From contig BSWB01000001.1 of the NCBI GenBank assembly GCA_033239125.1, forward strand, positions 166,803,481 through 166,867,480: 64,000 nucleotides of DNA, written 5' to 3'. Shown here piece by piece: positions 36,258-47,562 of the stretch (within the stretch, counting starts at the first letter, position 1; every line of letters starts with the position of its first letter). The notes below the pieces were generated by a model. That model worked only from the letters and a program-made list of their open reading frames with translations. It did no database searches and was not told the origin of the DNA. This DNA is from Fagopyrum homotropicum (Eukaryota; Streptophyta; Magnoliopsida; Caryophyllales; Polygonaceae). A program made the position numbers and the translations under genes.

Positions 36258-36628
36258 TGTTGGAGATGCTTACAACAATAGTTCACCTTTCGCGTTGATT
36301 TTGGTTATGTTCATCGTCTTTCTCTTCTTGACTTCGATCAAAATCAAAATCTTTTGGTGCAGAAAAAAACCCTAGTTATCAATATTCAAGGCGAATTCAG
36401 CCAAAGATCGATCAAGCCGGATTATCCGTTCCGGTCACTCTTTCACTAGTTATTATATTGTTTATTCCGTCAACTAAGTTTTGGACGGTTTACTTATTTA
36501 CCTTACTCATGTCGTTTTGGTCGGATACCTTACATAGTGTTTTTATCCGATTCTTGTACAATTGTTGTTATAGATTGTTGTGTGACGACGAAGAACTGCC
36601 AGCGACGAGAGTTGTAGCTAATACTTGA
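36258..36628 (+). pseudogene. Small membrane-protein family, dead copy (exon 2 only)
   Basis: Collinear with exon 2 of the gene at 12,777-13,307 and much closer to it than to the 37.4-kb copy. Homology begins at about 36,241 in the old intron; exon 1 is missing and the acceptor AG is changed to TTG. An extra A in a run near 36,364 shifts the frame and produces a stop (tgcag-aaaaaaa-ccctag). Downstream, the second hydrophobic stretch and the CDDEELP tail can still be read in another frame. It cannot be expressed as a family member. Confidence 0.88.
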
Positions 36629-37019
36629 AGATGACCATATCCGATTTGTTATGCCAGTTGCTTAACGAGGGTCGGACTATTAATGCTCAGATGGTTATTT
36701 GGGTGCGTAGTCTAGGGTTTATTTAATAAACATGTTAACAAAAGAAAATTAATTAACATGTTAGACAGTGCAAATGGAGTTCAATAAGATAAGGGATTAT
36801 GCTTGTGGATTCGTTTGGAAAACACATATTTATTGCAACCGAAGATGATTGAGTAGGCGAAATAAGTAGTTGATTGGAAGAATTAACTTTTTAGTAAGTG
36901 TTTGAAAGAGCGTAACTTGTCGAAGCTAATATAAACATACAATTACGAAAATGGACACGACATCTTATGATTAATAATAATATCATGTGAGTTTGACAAC
37001 ATAAATCATACTTTTGATT

Positions 37020-37207
37020 TGTACACAATCTTGTATTTTATGTTAAGAAGTTAATTAATAATAATGATAATAGTTTTGGTTTTTAGTGAATTTAATAATA
37101 TAAGTTGGACTTAAATTTCGTGTAGGCCACTATGGATGAGATGCATTTTATTTACAAATACTTGACATACATTTTATTTACGAGGACCCTTATACCTTAT
37201 CTCACCT
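37020..37207. repeat. Duplicated flank segment, copy b
   Basis: tgtacacaatcttgtatttt through ggacccttataccttatctcacct. It matches 39,901-40,090, and its first part matches 19,692-19,776. The short open frame at 37,132 lies in this segment, recurs at 40,015, and is not a gene. Confidence 0.85.
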
Positions 37208-37324
37208 CTTATATTCACTGGATGGTCGCAACCTTAAAAAAAAATATAGGTACAAATAGGTACGTAACACATTTACGGTCTCCCCGAGAAAATTTTTTAA
37301 TCATATCTACGCGTTTTCTTTCCG

Positions 37325-37439
37325 TATAAATACCTCTCTAGACTCTCCGGCGTCTTACGTACCCAAAAAAAGACTCTCCGGCCTCTTACGTACCAAAAAA
37401 AAAACTTTCCGGCCTCTTCGCTCTTCCTTCATTTCCAAA
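37325..37439 (+). promoter_or_regulatory. TATA box and repeated leader of the third family member
   Basis: TATAAATAC at 37,325-37,333 lies about 107-115 bp upstream of the ATG at 37,440. The presumed 5' UTR holds a three-fold tandem repeat (37,341 to about 37,425) of a roughly 31-bp unit with ctctccggc, tcttacgtac and an A-run; the third unit is shorter. Confidence 0.6.
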
Positions 37440-38043
37440 ATGCCTTGTGGTAGCTACTGCGATATCAGGTTCATCTTGTTACCACTGGTAACATTCATCA
37501 TGAATTGGTCTACATCCTCTTCATCCGGTAAGTAATACTTCATTTACACTTACTTACATTACACTTATGTAGGTAATTGTGTTTTCAAGATTTATTCATT
37601 TTGTTTGTGGTTGGTCAAGACCTTATTTTTATGATTCTGAATGAATTCGGAGAATAATAATTTATGATACTAGGTTATAAGTATGACCAATGGTTGCAGG
37701 ATCGGTGAATGAATACAAAAGCATTCTCGGCATCGTGATGCTTTTTACGTTGGTATTTGTCTTCCTCCTCACATCGGTCCGCATTCAAATCTTTTCCGGT
37801 TGCCGACACCCTAATGACCAATCCAGGGGCATAAGCCTGCACTTTGGGCGAAATGGATTCTCCTTTCCCGTTACGTTTGCGCTCATTGTCCTTATGGCTC
37901 TTCCCTCACCTGCCTTTTGGGTCACTTGGCTCATCTTCTTACTGATTTCGATTTGGTCGGACTTTCTGCATGCATTCTTCACCGGTTTCTCTTACGATGA
38001 CGCTTTCCGGATGTTCCCTGACGACGATCACCTCCCTCGATGA
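37440..38043 (+). CDS. Small two-exon predicted membrane protein, copy 3 (143 aa, unknown family)
   Basis: Exon 1 is 37,440-37,527 and exon 2 is 37,700-38,043 (intron gtaagt...ttgcag, 172 bp), giving 143 codons. It aligns with the 12.8-kb gene over the whole length: exon 1 MPCGSYCDIRFILLPL; first hydrophobic stretch (about residues 38-56) ending SVRIQIF; loop CRHPN...SRGISLHFGRNGFS; second hydrophobic stretch FPVTFALIVLMALPSP then WLIFLLISIWSDFLHAFF; acidic tail FPDDDHLP. Conservation at protein level with clear nucleotide divergence suggests selection for a protein. The family is not recognised and the function unknown; two membrane segments are inferred from hydrophobicity only. Confidence 0.75.
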
Positions 38044-39101
38044 CGTCGTTTCAAGATTAGAACCATGCAGTCAAACTAATTAAGAGTAAGAGTGTGTGTT
38101 TAATCTGCAAATTAGTGTGTGGTTTCAATTATTGGAACTAAATTGTATTAATTAGGGTGTATTAATACATGTTGCACCGGACACTTTTCGGACATATTTC
38201 TGGTGGGTTTCGACCATTGTCAACACCGAAAAGTGAGAGCTTTGATTTCGCCTTCGCGCGAACTCCTTCTCGTGGTTTGTATTACAAGTTCCTACGTCAA
38301 TTTCATGTAAAAATGTTGGTTCTGTCTCATACTAACATTTTGGCTGTTTCCTTCGGTCATTGATGGAAACTTGTCTCTCCTCGGTGCTTTGCTTTGGTCA
38401 TGAAATTACTCAACGTCCTTTAAAAAGTAAAAGATTTAATAGATGGAATATCATATGTGTAGACTGTGAGTGTGTGGTTGACCAGAATGCGCAAGAGAAT
38501 AAAACCAGTGAGTGATTGCAATTCCAAGATTTGTTTAATCTGGTTTTGATATGTACCGTAATTAACATATAAATAGTTGTGAATTTTTTTTTGGTAAGAG
38601 AAAAAGTATATTTGTTATGAATTGTAATTTTGTGTGAAGAAAATATATGAGACCTAAAGTGGGAACGTTTGACGGTGATTATGAATAGAAATGTACAACT
38701 ACTTAGTTATTTTAACAAAATTCAGTGAGATAAGTTCGGTGTTATCAATTTTAACAAAATTGGAAATTATTAAGTATAATTTTAAAAAATTTAATTAATT
38801 TTGTTAAACAAATGATGAGATGACACGTGGTAAACAGTGTACCTATTTTAATATATAGTTTTAATATCCGTGTCTTAAACGAGTTATTCTTAATAATTTT
38901 TTTTTATGTATGTGTATGTTGAGTGTATGACCAAAATTACAAGAATACCATACCAACCCATTCTCTTTACACCATCTATTGACATATCATTTGCTTGCTT
39001 CAGCGGACCCACCATCTCCCTTATCATTCATCCCAATCTATTCGTTCATTTCTTTCACCGGCTCATTTGCCGCCGTCTCACTCTCCCTTTTCATCTATTA
39101 T
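38044..39101. other. 3' flank of copy 3 and AT-rich DNA
   Basis: No gene recognised. The frames at 38,169-38,363 and 38,906-39,188 are short and unlike any known protein. The sequence grows AT-rich from about 38,560. Confidence 0.4.
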
Positions 39102-39900
39102 TCTATTATACTTACTAAAACAGAGCACGGGTTAATGACGTGGCGCGCTGTGGACACGGTATTTTTGAAATTGAGCTCCCACAATTAAAGCCAATAAATC
39201 TTTATTTTTTACACTATTTTTTAAACCATAAAATCTTTTATTATTAAAATAATAATTTTATGGAAACCAAATCAATTTTTCAATAATAATAAAAAAATTA
39301 ATCGAATTAGCTTTAACAATCAAATCACCTTAACAACCAAATCATTTTTTAATAAATAAATATTTATAAAAATATATTAAAAGATATTGCGATTTTGATT
39401 TCCCTTTTAATTATATTTTCGGTTAGGATTTTTATTCGACGGATTTTTTTCGAACGTTCCATCAGATTTTTCCATGGTTCGCTTAGAACTTTTATGTTTT
39501 ACAAATTTGTCGAACAAAATTTATTTTTTATGAAACTACAACTTTTCGTTATGTGCGAGTTTTAATTAAATTGATTTTGAATTGAATTTTATTTTCGAAA
39601 TGTTCCATCAGATTTTAAGCGAACAGTTATTTTTTGATAAAATCCACCAAAATTTACGTTGATTTTTTTTTTTGAAAAATACCTATAAATATATAATAAA
39701 TTTTTACATGATTCCATTGGATTTTTTTGATAGTTTTTTTAAATAAAAAACTTCCATTTAATCAACAAAATTGATTTCCATTTTGACGGTAAATTGATTT
39801 TCATTGTTGTTATATCTTTTTATTATGGATTTTAATTAAATTGGTTTCGATTTCATTTCCATTTTAGTTATATTTTCTGTTAGGATTTTTATTCATCTAT
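39102..39900 (+). mobile_element. Helitron-like element C (5' end clear, 3' end not found)
   Basis: Begins TCTATTATACTTACTAAAAC and matches elements A and B for about 150 bp (acagagcac, tatttttgaaat.gagct, ataaatcttta). AT-rich non-coding DNA follows up to 39,900, where the duplicated flank segment starts. No CTRR hairpin end was identified, so the right border is a guess. Confidence 0.4.
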
Positions 39901-40090
39901 TGTACACAATCTTTTATTTTATGTTAAGAAGTTAATTAATAATAATGATAATAGTTTTAGTTTTTTTAGTGAGTTTAAGAATATAAGTTGGACTTAAATT
40001 TCGTGTAGGCCACTATGGATGAGATGCATTTTATTTACAAATACTTGACATACATTTTATTTACGAGGACCCTTATACCTTATCTCACCT
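39901..40090. repeat. Duplicated flank segment, copy c
   Basis: Nearly identical to 37,020-37,207. It starts exactly at tgtaca, the last six bases of the LINE A target site in copy a, and ends at tctcacct, after which the two copies diverge. Confidence 0.85.
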
Positions 40091-40091
40091 T

Positions 40092-40443
40092 TGAATATAT
40101 TGTTCTTCTCAAATTCAACTCCATAAGTATCTCTTTCCTTATTACTATCTTCATCTGGAAAGCCCAAAACCAAAGCAATAGATTTGTATCCGCAATTACC
40201 GTCACCTAACACATTCATGGCTCCATTCAAATATAGTTTCATGAATTTTCGGAATTCTCCTTCTTCCCAAGGATATTTTCCATCATCATGTGTAACCTCA
40301 GATGTAGCATCTACATCAATTGGTTCCTTTTCTTTACAACGTAGCTGACTAGATGGAGTGGAGAAAAAAAAATTCAAGAAAATTGACATAAAAGATGAAG
40401 AACACGGTAAACAATAGAATGAACAATAAGCTAATAGGGACAT
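40092..40443 (-). pseudogene. OTU-like cysteine protease domain fragment
   Basis: The minus-strand frame contains MNVLGDGNCGYKSIALVLGF, the signature of OTU proteases (D-G-N-C-G-[FY]) including the nucleophile Cys, followed by a Gly-Phe segment. The conserved second half, with the catalytic His, is missing. In plants this variant often occurs with MULE transposases or their captured domains, so the fragment is probably transposon-derived. The frame ends in the duplicated flank (copy c), and its N-terminal part continues into the inverted LTR at about 40,350. A complete protein is unlikely. Confidence 0.6.
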
Positions 40444-40899
40444 GCAGCCACTCCATGAACTTGATTCTAGGAGAAGAAAAAAGGAAGAAAGAAAGACGAA
40501 AAACGAAACAGAATGATGGACATGCAGCCACTACATGAACGTGAGGAAGAAGTAAGGAAAGATGAACTTACACGTTCAGCAAGATCACAGGAAGCAAGGG
40601 CGACGACTGCAACTCTCAAGGGGGAGAAAACATATGCAAGAAACGCGAAAAGAGGGAAAAGAAGGGAATTTATAAGAAAGGACGAAAAGATAGAAGGAAA
40701 GACGTTTTTAGGGTAAGGAAGAAGATAGGAAAGCCGGCTCATAAGATAGAAGATCGGATCTTCTATCTATGAAAAGAAGATAAAACGAACGAAGACAAAT
40801 CGGACGCGATCTGCAGCGAATCCGCAGGGGCGGATCACCCAGCCGCAGGGCGGCCTTCTTCACCGCGGGGGCGGTGAAGGCAGAAACTGGGGTCTTGCA
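40350..40899 (-). mobile_element. Inverted LTR fragment, family T2
   Basis: Read on the minus strand from 40,899 it begins TGCAAGACC and follows 24,982-25,400: GC-rich dyads, gattcgc.. agatcgcg, the atagatagaagatccgatc segment, ttgcttcctgtgatcttg and gaacgtgtaagttc. Dyads at 40,821-40,834 and 40,859-40,878 are better preserved than in the forward copy. Open frames on both strands here are non-coding. Confidence 0.75.
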
Positions 40900-40969
40900 A
40901 TTTTGGTGAGTAGGTAATAGCCGTTGTTGGAGATTGCACATTCAGACTCTCAAAACTTACATTGTTTGA

Positions 40970-41123
40970 TCAAAGGTGTTAGCCAAAATGAAGGTTCAGA
41001 TGATGTTGCAAGATTGAGAATGTTGATGAAGCAAAAGGGATAGCTAAGATGCCGGGTTGTAGTTGGATAAACATTGAGAATCAACTCTATGAATTTCATG
41101 TTGGTGATGACTTGAATCTTTAG
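40970..41123 (+). pseudogene. PPR protein C-terminal (E motif) remnant
   Basis: Two frames together read DDVARLRMLMKQKG and, after a one-base shift near 41,035, AKMPGCSWINIENQLYEFHVGD. This is the conserved E-domain end of PLS-type pentatricopeptide repeat proteins, which act in organelle RNA editing. It has no upstream repeats, a frameshift, and a stop at 41,121-41,123. It is probably a captured or retro-copied gene end. Confidence 0.75.
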
Positions 41124-43425
41124 TTCTTCAGAACTATGTAGCTTATTTAGTTTTTGAAACAAAGAGTTGATGAAGGAGTACATACCAGATGAAGTGGACT
41201 ATAACATATATAGCATTGAACATTGTTGCTGGTTTTGCGGTTTTGAGCATAAAGGATTATACTTGTATAGTTTGAAGGTGATAAAAGAGTTTGTAATTAC
41301 TTTAGTTTTTTTTTTCCTGTTTTCTTGCTGAATTATTTTTCTAAACTTTTAACTGTCTCAATTATTTTGCTAAACTCTTGCTGAATTAATGTTCCTCTTT
41401 GTTGTTGGAAAATTTGAGCTGATGTTAAGATATTAAGGCTTATCTAGCTTTCTAATACTTTGTAAAAAATCTGATATATTAAAGGTTGAATTATAAATTT
41501 GTAATTTATAATTGTGTAATCGTATTTTCTACAAATGTATACAATATATAAGTACATTTTGATCTTCCCTAACTAGAAATATATGAAACTAATATTAAGG
41601 AACATACAAGGATAATAGAATATATAAGTACCAATAACCTTCCCTAACTAGAAATATATGTAGGAATATTATATATATATATATAGGAGTGGGCGTAGTC
41701 GAGAGCCGGTAACGGGACACATCCATAATCCATCCCATAGGCACATCGCCAGTGTTGGTTCTTCTTCTTGTTATTGTTTTTCCTCTCTTTGTTTCCATCT
41801 TTCCCAGTTGGTTCACGCCAATACCTTCCGGCTTCCACTAGAGACGATACCTTGCTCCACCGTGAACGATATAGCGGCGCCGTTCGAATACCACAGGTTA
41901 AAAACATCAACGAACACTAATTTTTAAATCTGGTGATTGTGAATTTATGTGTAGCTTGAATTTTAATGGAGATTGAGTTAAACTTGTAATTCATTAATGG
42001 CCTTCAAATTTAATAGTGTCTTTAGTAAGAGATATTGTATTCTTGAATAATTGAATTGTAAGTTGGCTTTCGACAACTTTACAGCCCTGGTAATTAGAAG
42101 TTTGATCAAGTTCGGCAGATTGTTATTAACCACAACTGGCTACATTAAAAAAGGTATAATTTTGAAAGTCAATAAAAAAAAAAGCGAAGTCTCGCACCCA
42201 TGTATGGAGGCTTATTCTCGAAAGGCATCACTACATCCGTACATCGAAATTAATAAATATATGTCATTCGATAGAATAATCAAACGTTAGCATTTCAATC
42301 TTAGAAAGATTACAGTAAAGACAAACCTGCCCAATCTTATCAAATTAATCACCAATTATGTTAGTCGTTATTTCTTATGTTCTCAAATATGTCGTCATTC
42401 GATAGAATAATCATTATTAAATACGATCTTTAGATTATCTCTCATGCTATTCGACATGAGTGAATCTATGAATCTTTTTTTTTGGTACGAAGTGAATCTA
42501 TGAATCTTCATATAGTTATTATGTAGTATATTTGATAAGCCAATTGACCTCCACAAACTCCTTGATATAACTTCGAAACTCGTTACTCTAAAACTTGTCC
42601 TCATTTCCGAATTATTCTTGTAAATTATTCCGATCATGTCAATTCTTGGGTTGTCAAATCACAAATTGGTACTTCAAGGTAATCTTCACTATTATAACTC
42701 CATTTGTTGGTGACCTATCATTAAAATTGTCTTCACTCAAAATCAATTCAATGTTTAGAGATTCATTTCCCATATTTCCTTGTGAACTTTTCTTCAGGCT
42801 CAATCTCATAATGGGGTGACGATGTATACAAAGCTTCTCAATTGTGTCCTGTAACGTCAACAATCTCGCTACTAATCTTCATTGTGGTAACTCGGGCTCC
42901 CTATTCTACAAGTTGCAATATCTTCACATTTCATTCTAAACGATCAACTCATAACCATTTCTCAGTTAGCTGAGGTTGGTCCTTCATTTCTACGATGTTA
43001 TTCGACATCCATTGTGTTAGAGTTGTCTTGTCGTTCCCTTAGTTGCATCGCTAGTCTTCTTCGACCCCACAACATTATATATAAAGACAAGGAAATTCAA
43101 TGCTTTCTAAGTCCACATGTGCCCCTCCGATGTACTAATGGTTACGAAGATTTGTAATTCCGTCTCCCATTTTTTTATATCTACCTTCTTTTCCCGGTTT
43201 GGTTCCTACTAAGACATCGTCCAAAACATATATGTAGTTTTTATATATGGAAGGACCCCCACCACGTCGCACGGCCATGCCTGGGACATCACTCCCTCAT
43301 CGAGGTCACCATGCCCCTGACCATGCTGATGGTTGCTAGTTGTAAAATAGTTTAAAATCATAAGTTTTTAAGTTTATAAAAGATCTCAAAAAAAAAAAAA
43401 AGAAAGAAATTTCAAAGATACTCAC
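41124..43425. other. Intergenic DNA, no gene recognised
   Basis: AT-rich overall. A short (TA)n run at about 41,670 is followed by a more balanced stretch (41,690-41,900) that could be an old exon or leader, but nothing firm supports it. cgtcattcgatagaataatca-type sequence occurs at about 42,262 and 42,392, and a short repeat gtgaatctatgaatctt near 42,460-42,505. A GC-richer patch lies at 43,250-43,330. Confidence 0.4.
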
Positions 43426-43429
43426 ATGC

Positions 43430-44400
43430 AACATGCCCTAACTTGTAGCACAGTTTTCTCAACGTCATTCATCAACATCTCTGATTCCAATACATCCTCA
43501 TATCATCCTTAGAGTCAACTAACACATCCACATCACACAACACAATCATATACTCGACTACTTATCTACAAACATATAACACAACAACTCATTTACGTTT
43601 CCTACACATCTATTTACACCTTGTCTCCGATGATAAAATACTAAACACGAACTCAAAACCAAAACAACTCTCCAGTAATCCAACTCTCCTTAATAGATCA
43701 TCTACACCGCTTCCTACCTAGGATACCACAACTATCAACTCATATCCTCACTGATGACTATTAAGATATTCTACCATCCAAATATCGTGTATGTGCCTCG
43801 TGAATATCCACATAAACAATCTTACATACATGCCAACATATATCGTTTTTCATAATTGTCAACATCTCCTATCATCCATACATCCAATCATATGAGTCAT
43901 CGTCCATATTATCACCTATGTCATCATATCTAGATACTACTTAGAATCATATCTCACACTTTCCATCGATAAATGTATCACTTCCCATAATCATTTTCCA
44001 TCTTTCCAAAATTCCTTACTACTCACTATCATCGTAATATCAACCTCATTAAACACTCAAGACATATTTTTTTAAAGCAATTTAATAAAAATCATATAAA
44101 ATATAAATGATGTACGTATATTATGCAAAATATGTTCTACTCACGAACAACCACAAATTTAATCTGAAACAAGATGTCAACTAAGTAAGTTAATATGACT
44201 TACTTCGAAAAAGCGAATTTCACAAACATCATAATAACTATCCAGCATAAGTCATATACATTCAAGTACCTAATCACAATGTCTCGATCATAGAGTCTAT
44301 CATCAATCAACTCAAACAACGTAATCAACCTACAATCAAATCATAAGGGACGGGTTATGAGTAAGGTTTAAGTATCCTTACATACCAAAGGTTAATAAGA
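43430..44400 (-). mobile_element. Decayed inverted LTR-retrotransposon sequence
   Basis: The plus strand is unusually rich in A, C and T, as expected of the complement of a GT-rich LTR. On the minus strand it contains gtaagtcatattaacttacttag (44,181-44,203 and flank), a degraded form of the LTR dyad GTAAGTCC/GGACTTAC followed by the conserved ttag. No coding sequence is visible. The borders are approximate. Confidence 0.45.
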
Positions 44401-44879
44401 AAATTGAATGTCGCATTTTGATGTTGCATATCAATGTCACATTTAGTCTCTTTTCATGTCCAAATGTGCTTTCAAGATGTGCAAAACCTAAAAAGTCAAA
44501 CTACACAAGTTTAGCTTCATTTGCTAAAACTTGGGCAATAAAATACAATTATAAAAGTACAGGCTAATTCTCGTATTTAAAAACTTGGGCCAATTTCTAT
44601 AGTTTAACAAATCGGGGTACGTAAATGGTGAACTTCCAAAAGTCTGGGCATTTTCTGCAAATATAAGACTTGGGTCATTTTTTTAATTAGCCATAGTAGG
44701 AGCAGATTTACAGATTCCAAAAGTTTGGGTCATAAACGCAAATTAAAGGGACGTATTCAATAAGACTTTTAGAAATTTTGACGGATTTTTAATAATAATA
44801 ATAATAGGATTTGCAAAAGTCTGGGCATTTTCTGCAAATATGAGACTTTTAAAGATTTTCTGTAATTTATCCAAAAGTG
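44401..44879. repeat. Degenerate repeats of the gtctgggcattttctgcaaat type
   Basis: aaaagtctgggcattttctg followed by caaatat.agact occurs at about 44,638 and again at about 44,817. Related aaacttgggc and aagtttgggtca strings lie between. gggacgtattcaataagact at about 44,748 resembles the end of plant DNA-transposon or MITE families, but no inverted partner was found. Confidence 0.45.
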
Positions 44880-45235
44880 CAAGAAACCCGCTTAGGGCTT
44901 TCTGCGGTTGTGCGAGATTGTTGGCGGCAGACTGGCTTCCTCCAACAGCGACGTTTCCGGCGAGACCCGAGCAGGCGACGACGGCGGTACGTCGAGGCTT
45001 CAATTCTGACGGAAGAGCTCCCCTAGCGGCTACACTGGCGGTGACAGGGAGGTGTAATAACGGACTCGTCGAGCTGTTGTCTGCGAGAAACGAAGAGACG
45101 ACGATGGATCCGGGCTTCCGCAGCAATGGATGTGAGTCATGTGACTTTGTCAACCGTGGCGGACTAGCGAAAGCGACAACGATGTCGGAACTACGGCGGT
45201 GTCTGGCGACGAAGATTGTGGAATCTCCATAGACT
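44880..45235. other. GC-rich island of uncertain nature
   Basis: This stretch is clearly GC-richer than its surroundings and is open on both strands (130 codons on plus, 136 on minus, overlapping). Both translations are rich in Ala, Arg, Ser or Leu and match nothing I recognise. It might be a captured gene fragment or the GC-rich part of a transposon. Coding function is not supported. Confidence 0.3.
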
Positions 45236-45396
45236 AATCTTGATTAAAATATTAAAAGTACTACCTTGATTAGACTAGTCTAGACTTTCAATTAAACTAC
45301 TAACATCGCTTTGCTCTTCCTTGTACATGGACGAATCCAGGATTAGAATTCCAATAATCGAAATTAATTAAAAAAAAATCTTATTAAGATTAGATT

Positions 45397-45460
<64 letters not shown>

Positions 45461-47562
45461 AGTCATTATATATTATATGGTATTATCTTTAAAAAAGATG
45501 TATATATTTATGTTATAAGTTTTTTTAATACTTTTTAGATGTATATATACATAAAAATTTCAAATGAATACATATGGAGCATATAATTCAAACTAAAAAA
45601 TATATTTGCTTCTATATAATTAAATATTATTAAGTTTTATTTAAACTAAAAATTATAGAGAACAACAAAAAGGGCTTGTAATAAAATTAACATTTTGTTC
45701 GTATAATTACCAATAAAAAATAGTTAAATCTATGTAATAAATGTTAGTTAACAATAAAAATATTTAAATCTATGTAATAAAAATAGTTAACAAAATTATT
45801 CTTCTACTACGAATTGAACACTAGACCATTAGGTCTTCATACACACAAACTACCACTAGGATAGCAAAACTTCGAGAGACTCTAGATACTTCCAATACCC
45901 CAGTTTTAATTTGAAAATATTAATTATCCTAACAGGCACCAGTTGGTTCGAGTCATCCCATCTGATTTGAGATGCCGATGGTGAACTCGAGCACGAGTCG
46001 ATTAGATAAGCAAGACTAGTATTTGGACTCCGGTTTGGAAGAATCCGGGTTCGAGTTTGGCAACAGCCGCTCGTGATGATTAATATTCCGTCGATGAACA
46101 GTAACTATGAAAAAATAAGAAACGAGAGATAAAAGAGAATAAAAATAGTAATCGGAAATTATACCATATCATTGTGGGAGAAATTGAGTAAGGCTTTTTT
46201 TTTTTTTTTTTTAATTTTTGTGTTTAGTAAATGTACCCATAATTTTTTACCACTTTCATTTAATGATAAGTAAAAATAATTAACCTCTCTATTTTAATAA
46301 AAAATGATTAATAGATGTTTGTTAGTATTATTTAAGTGTAAGTTTTAATTATTCATTTCTGAATTTGATTTTTTATTTTTTTTTATCTATTTATTATTAT
46401 TTATTATTATTTTCTGTAAGAAACGTACCCGAACTTTTACATACCAGATGTTCTACATACCAGAATTTAAAAATTATACGTATCAGAAATTTTACATACT
46501 AGAAATTCAACATACCATATGTACTAGAAATTTTATTTACCAATTCTATGTCCCATAAATTTACATACCAAAACAAAGATCTATTCAAATTGCAAAGATC
46601 AAACTAATTCAATTTGTTAAGAAACAAGTCAAATTTGATAAGAGTACTCTATTGTTGCTCGTCTTTCATTGTCCTCGTCTTTCTGGTTATTTTGAAAGAG
46701 TTGCTCGTATTCGTCTTCCATGATCCATCCACTATCATACCTAACATTCCAACACATATATCCACCTACCAAACCTTCGTAGAACATATGTAGATACTGA
46801 AAAGTAAATATGACGCTTAAAGCCCTTTGGTTTCATGATCCAAAAGGACCCAACGTCACCCAAGCATGTTAATGTGTTTTTTTTAATATTTTTTCAGATT
46901 TAAAATTCTAAACTCAATTAATAATAAGTATTAAGTGAAGATTTACTATGTTACTCCATCGTCACACCTACCCAACTTTCCAAATACAAAGCTAATCCTG
47001 AGAAGAGCACGAACACAACAAGCTCGAAACAAAGTACTAATTTTAAAAGAAATCATATCTTTATCTACACAATATATAACCAAATTATCAGTAATATTGT
47101 TCCTAGAAATCATATTAGAAGCTTAAAATTATAATTATAATAATGTGTGATAAAGTAGTCATTTTTTTGAATATCAAGACTTTCTATATTGTCCCTATCC
47201 TCTGTCTAATTACATGTCTTTAAGAGACACAAATATTAAAATGTTGAATAGCTTCAACTTTCTTGTTTAACGAGTCGTAATCAACTATTCTCAACTGCTG
47301 AATTTTACTAACTAAAAGGCACCCAGTGAACAATGAAGTTTTGGTTCGGTAATTTCTAATCTCTAGTATTAAGGACCTCAAAAGATCTATTTTCTCCACA
47401 ATTATTTAAGTTTTTTCAGAAATAACTTTAGATTCAAACATTTTCCTTTTTGTGTTATACAAATATTAAAAAAAAAAATTATCCATCTAATAAGTAAAAA
47501 TCTCTATGTTCAAACTTCTGAAACAAGTAGACATTGAACTCTCAATAGGTACACAATCATGT
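45236..47562. other. AT-rich intergenic DNA
   Basis: No gene recognised. It includes the (AT)n tract listed separately, T-runs near 46,195, and a run of short words tacatacca/ttttacata at about 46,435-46,570. The right edge is where the truncated 5' LTR of the Tekay-like element begins. Confidence 0.45.
45400..45455. repeat. (AT)n microsatellite, about 56 bp
   Basis: Uninterrupted alternating AT over about 28 units, probably length-variable between individuals. The exact length is the least certain part of the assembly here. Confidence 0.95.

Noticed and set aside
37132..37329. Open frame repeated at 40,015-40,209 as a duplicated small gene
   Set aside because: The two agree only within the duplicated flank and have different C-terminal ends after the breakpoint, so they are chance frames.
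41644..41910. Minus-strand frame of 88 codons near the (TA)n run as a gene
   Set aside because: Composition is driven by Lys/Asn runs and the microsatellite; there is no conserved motif or splice support.
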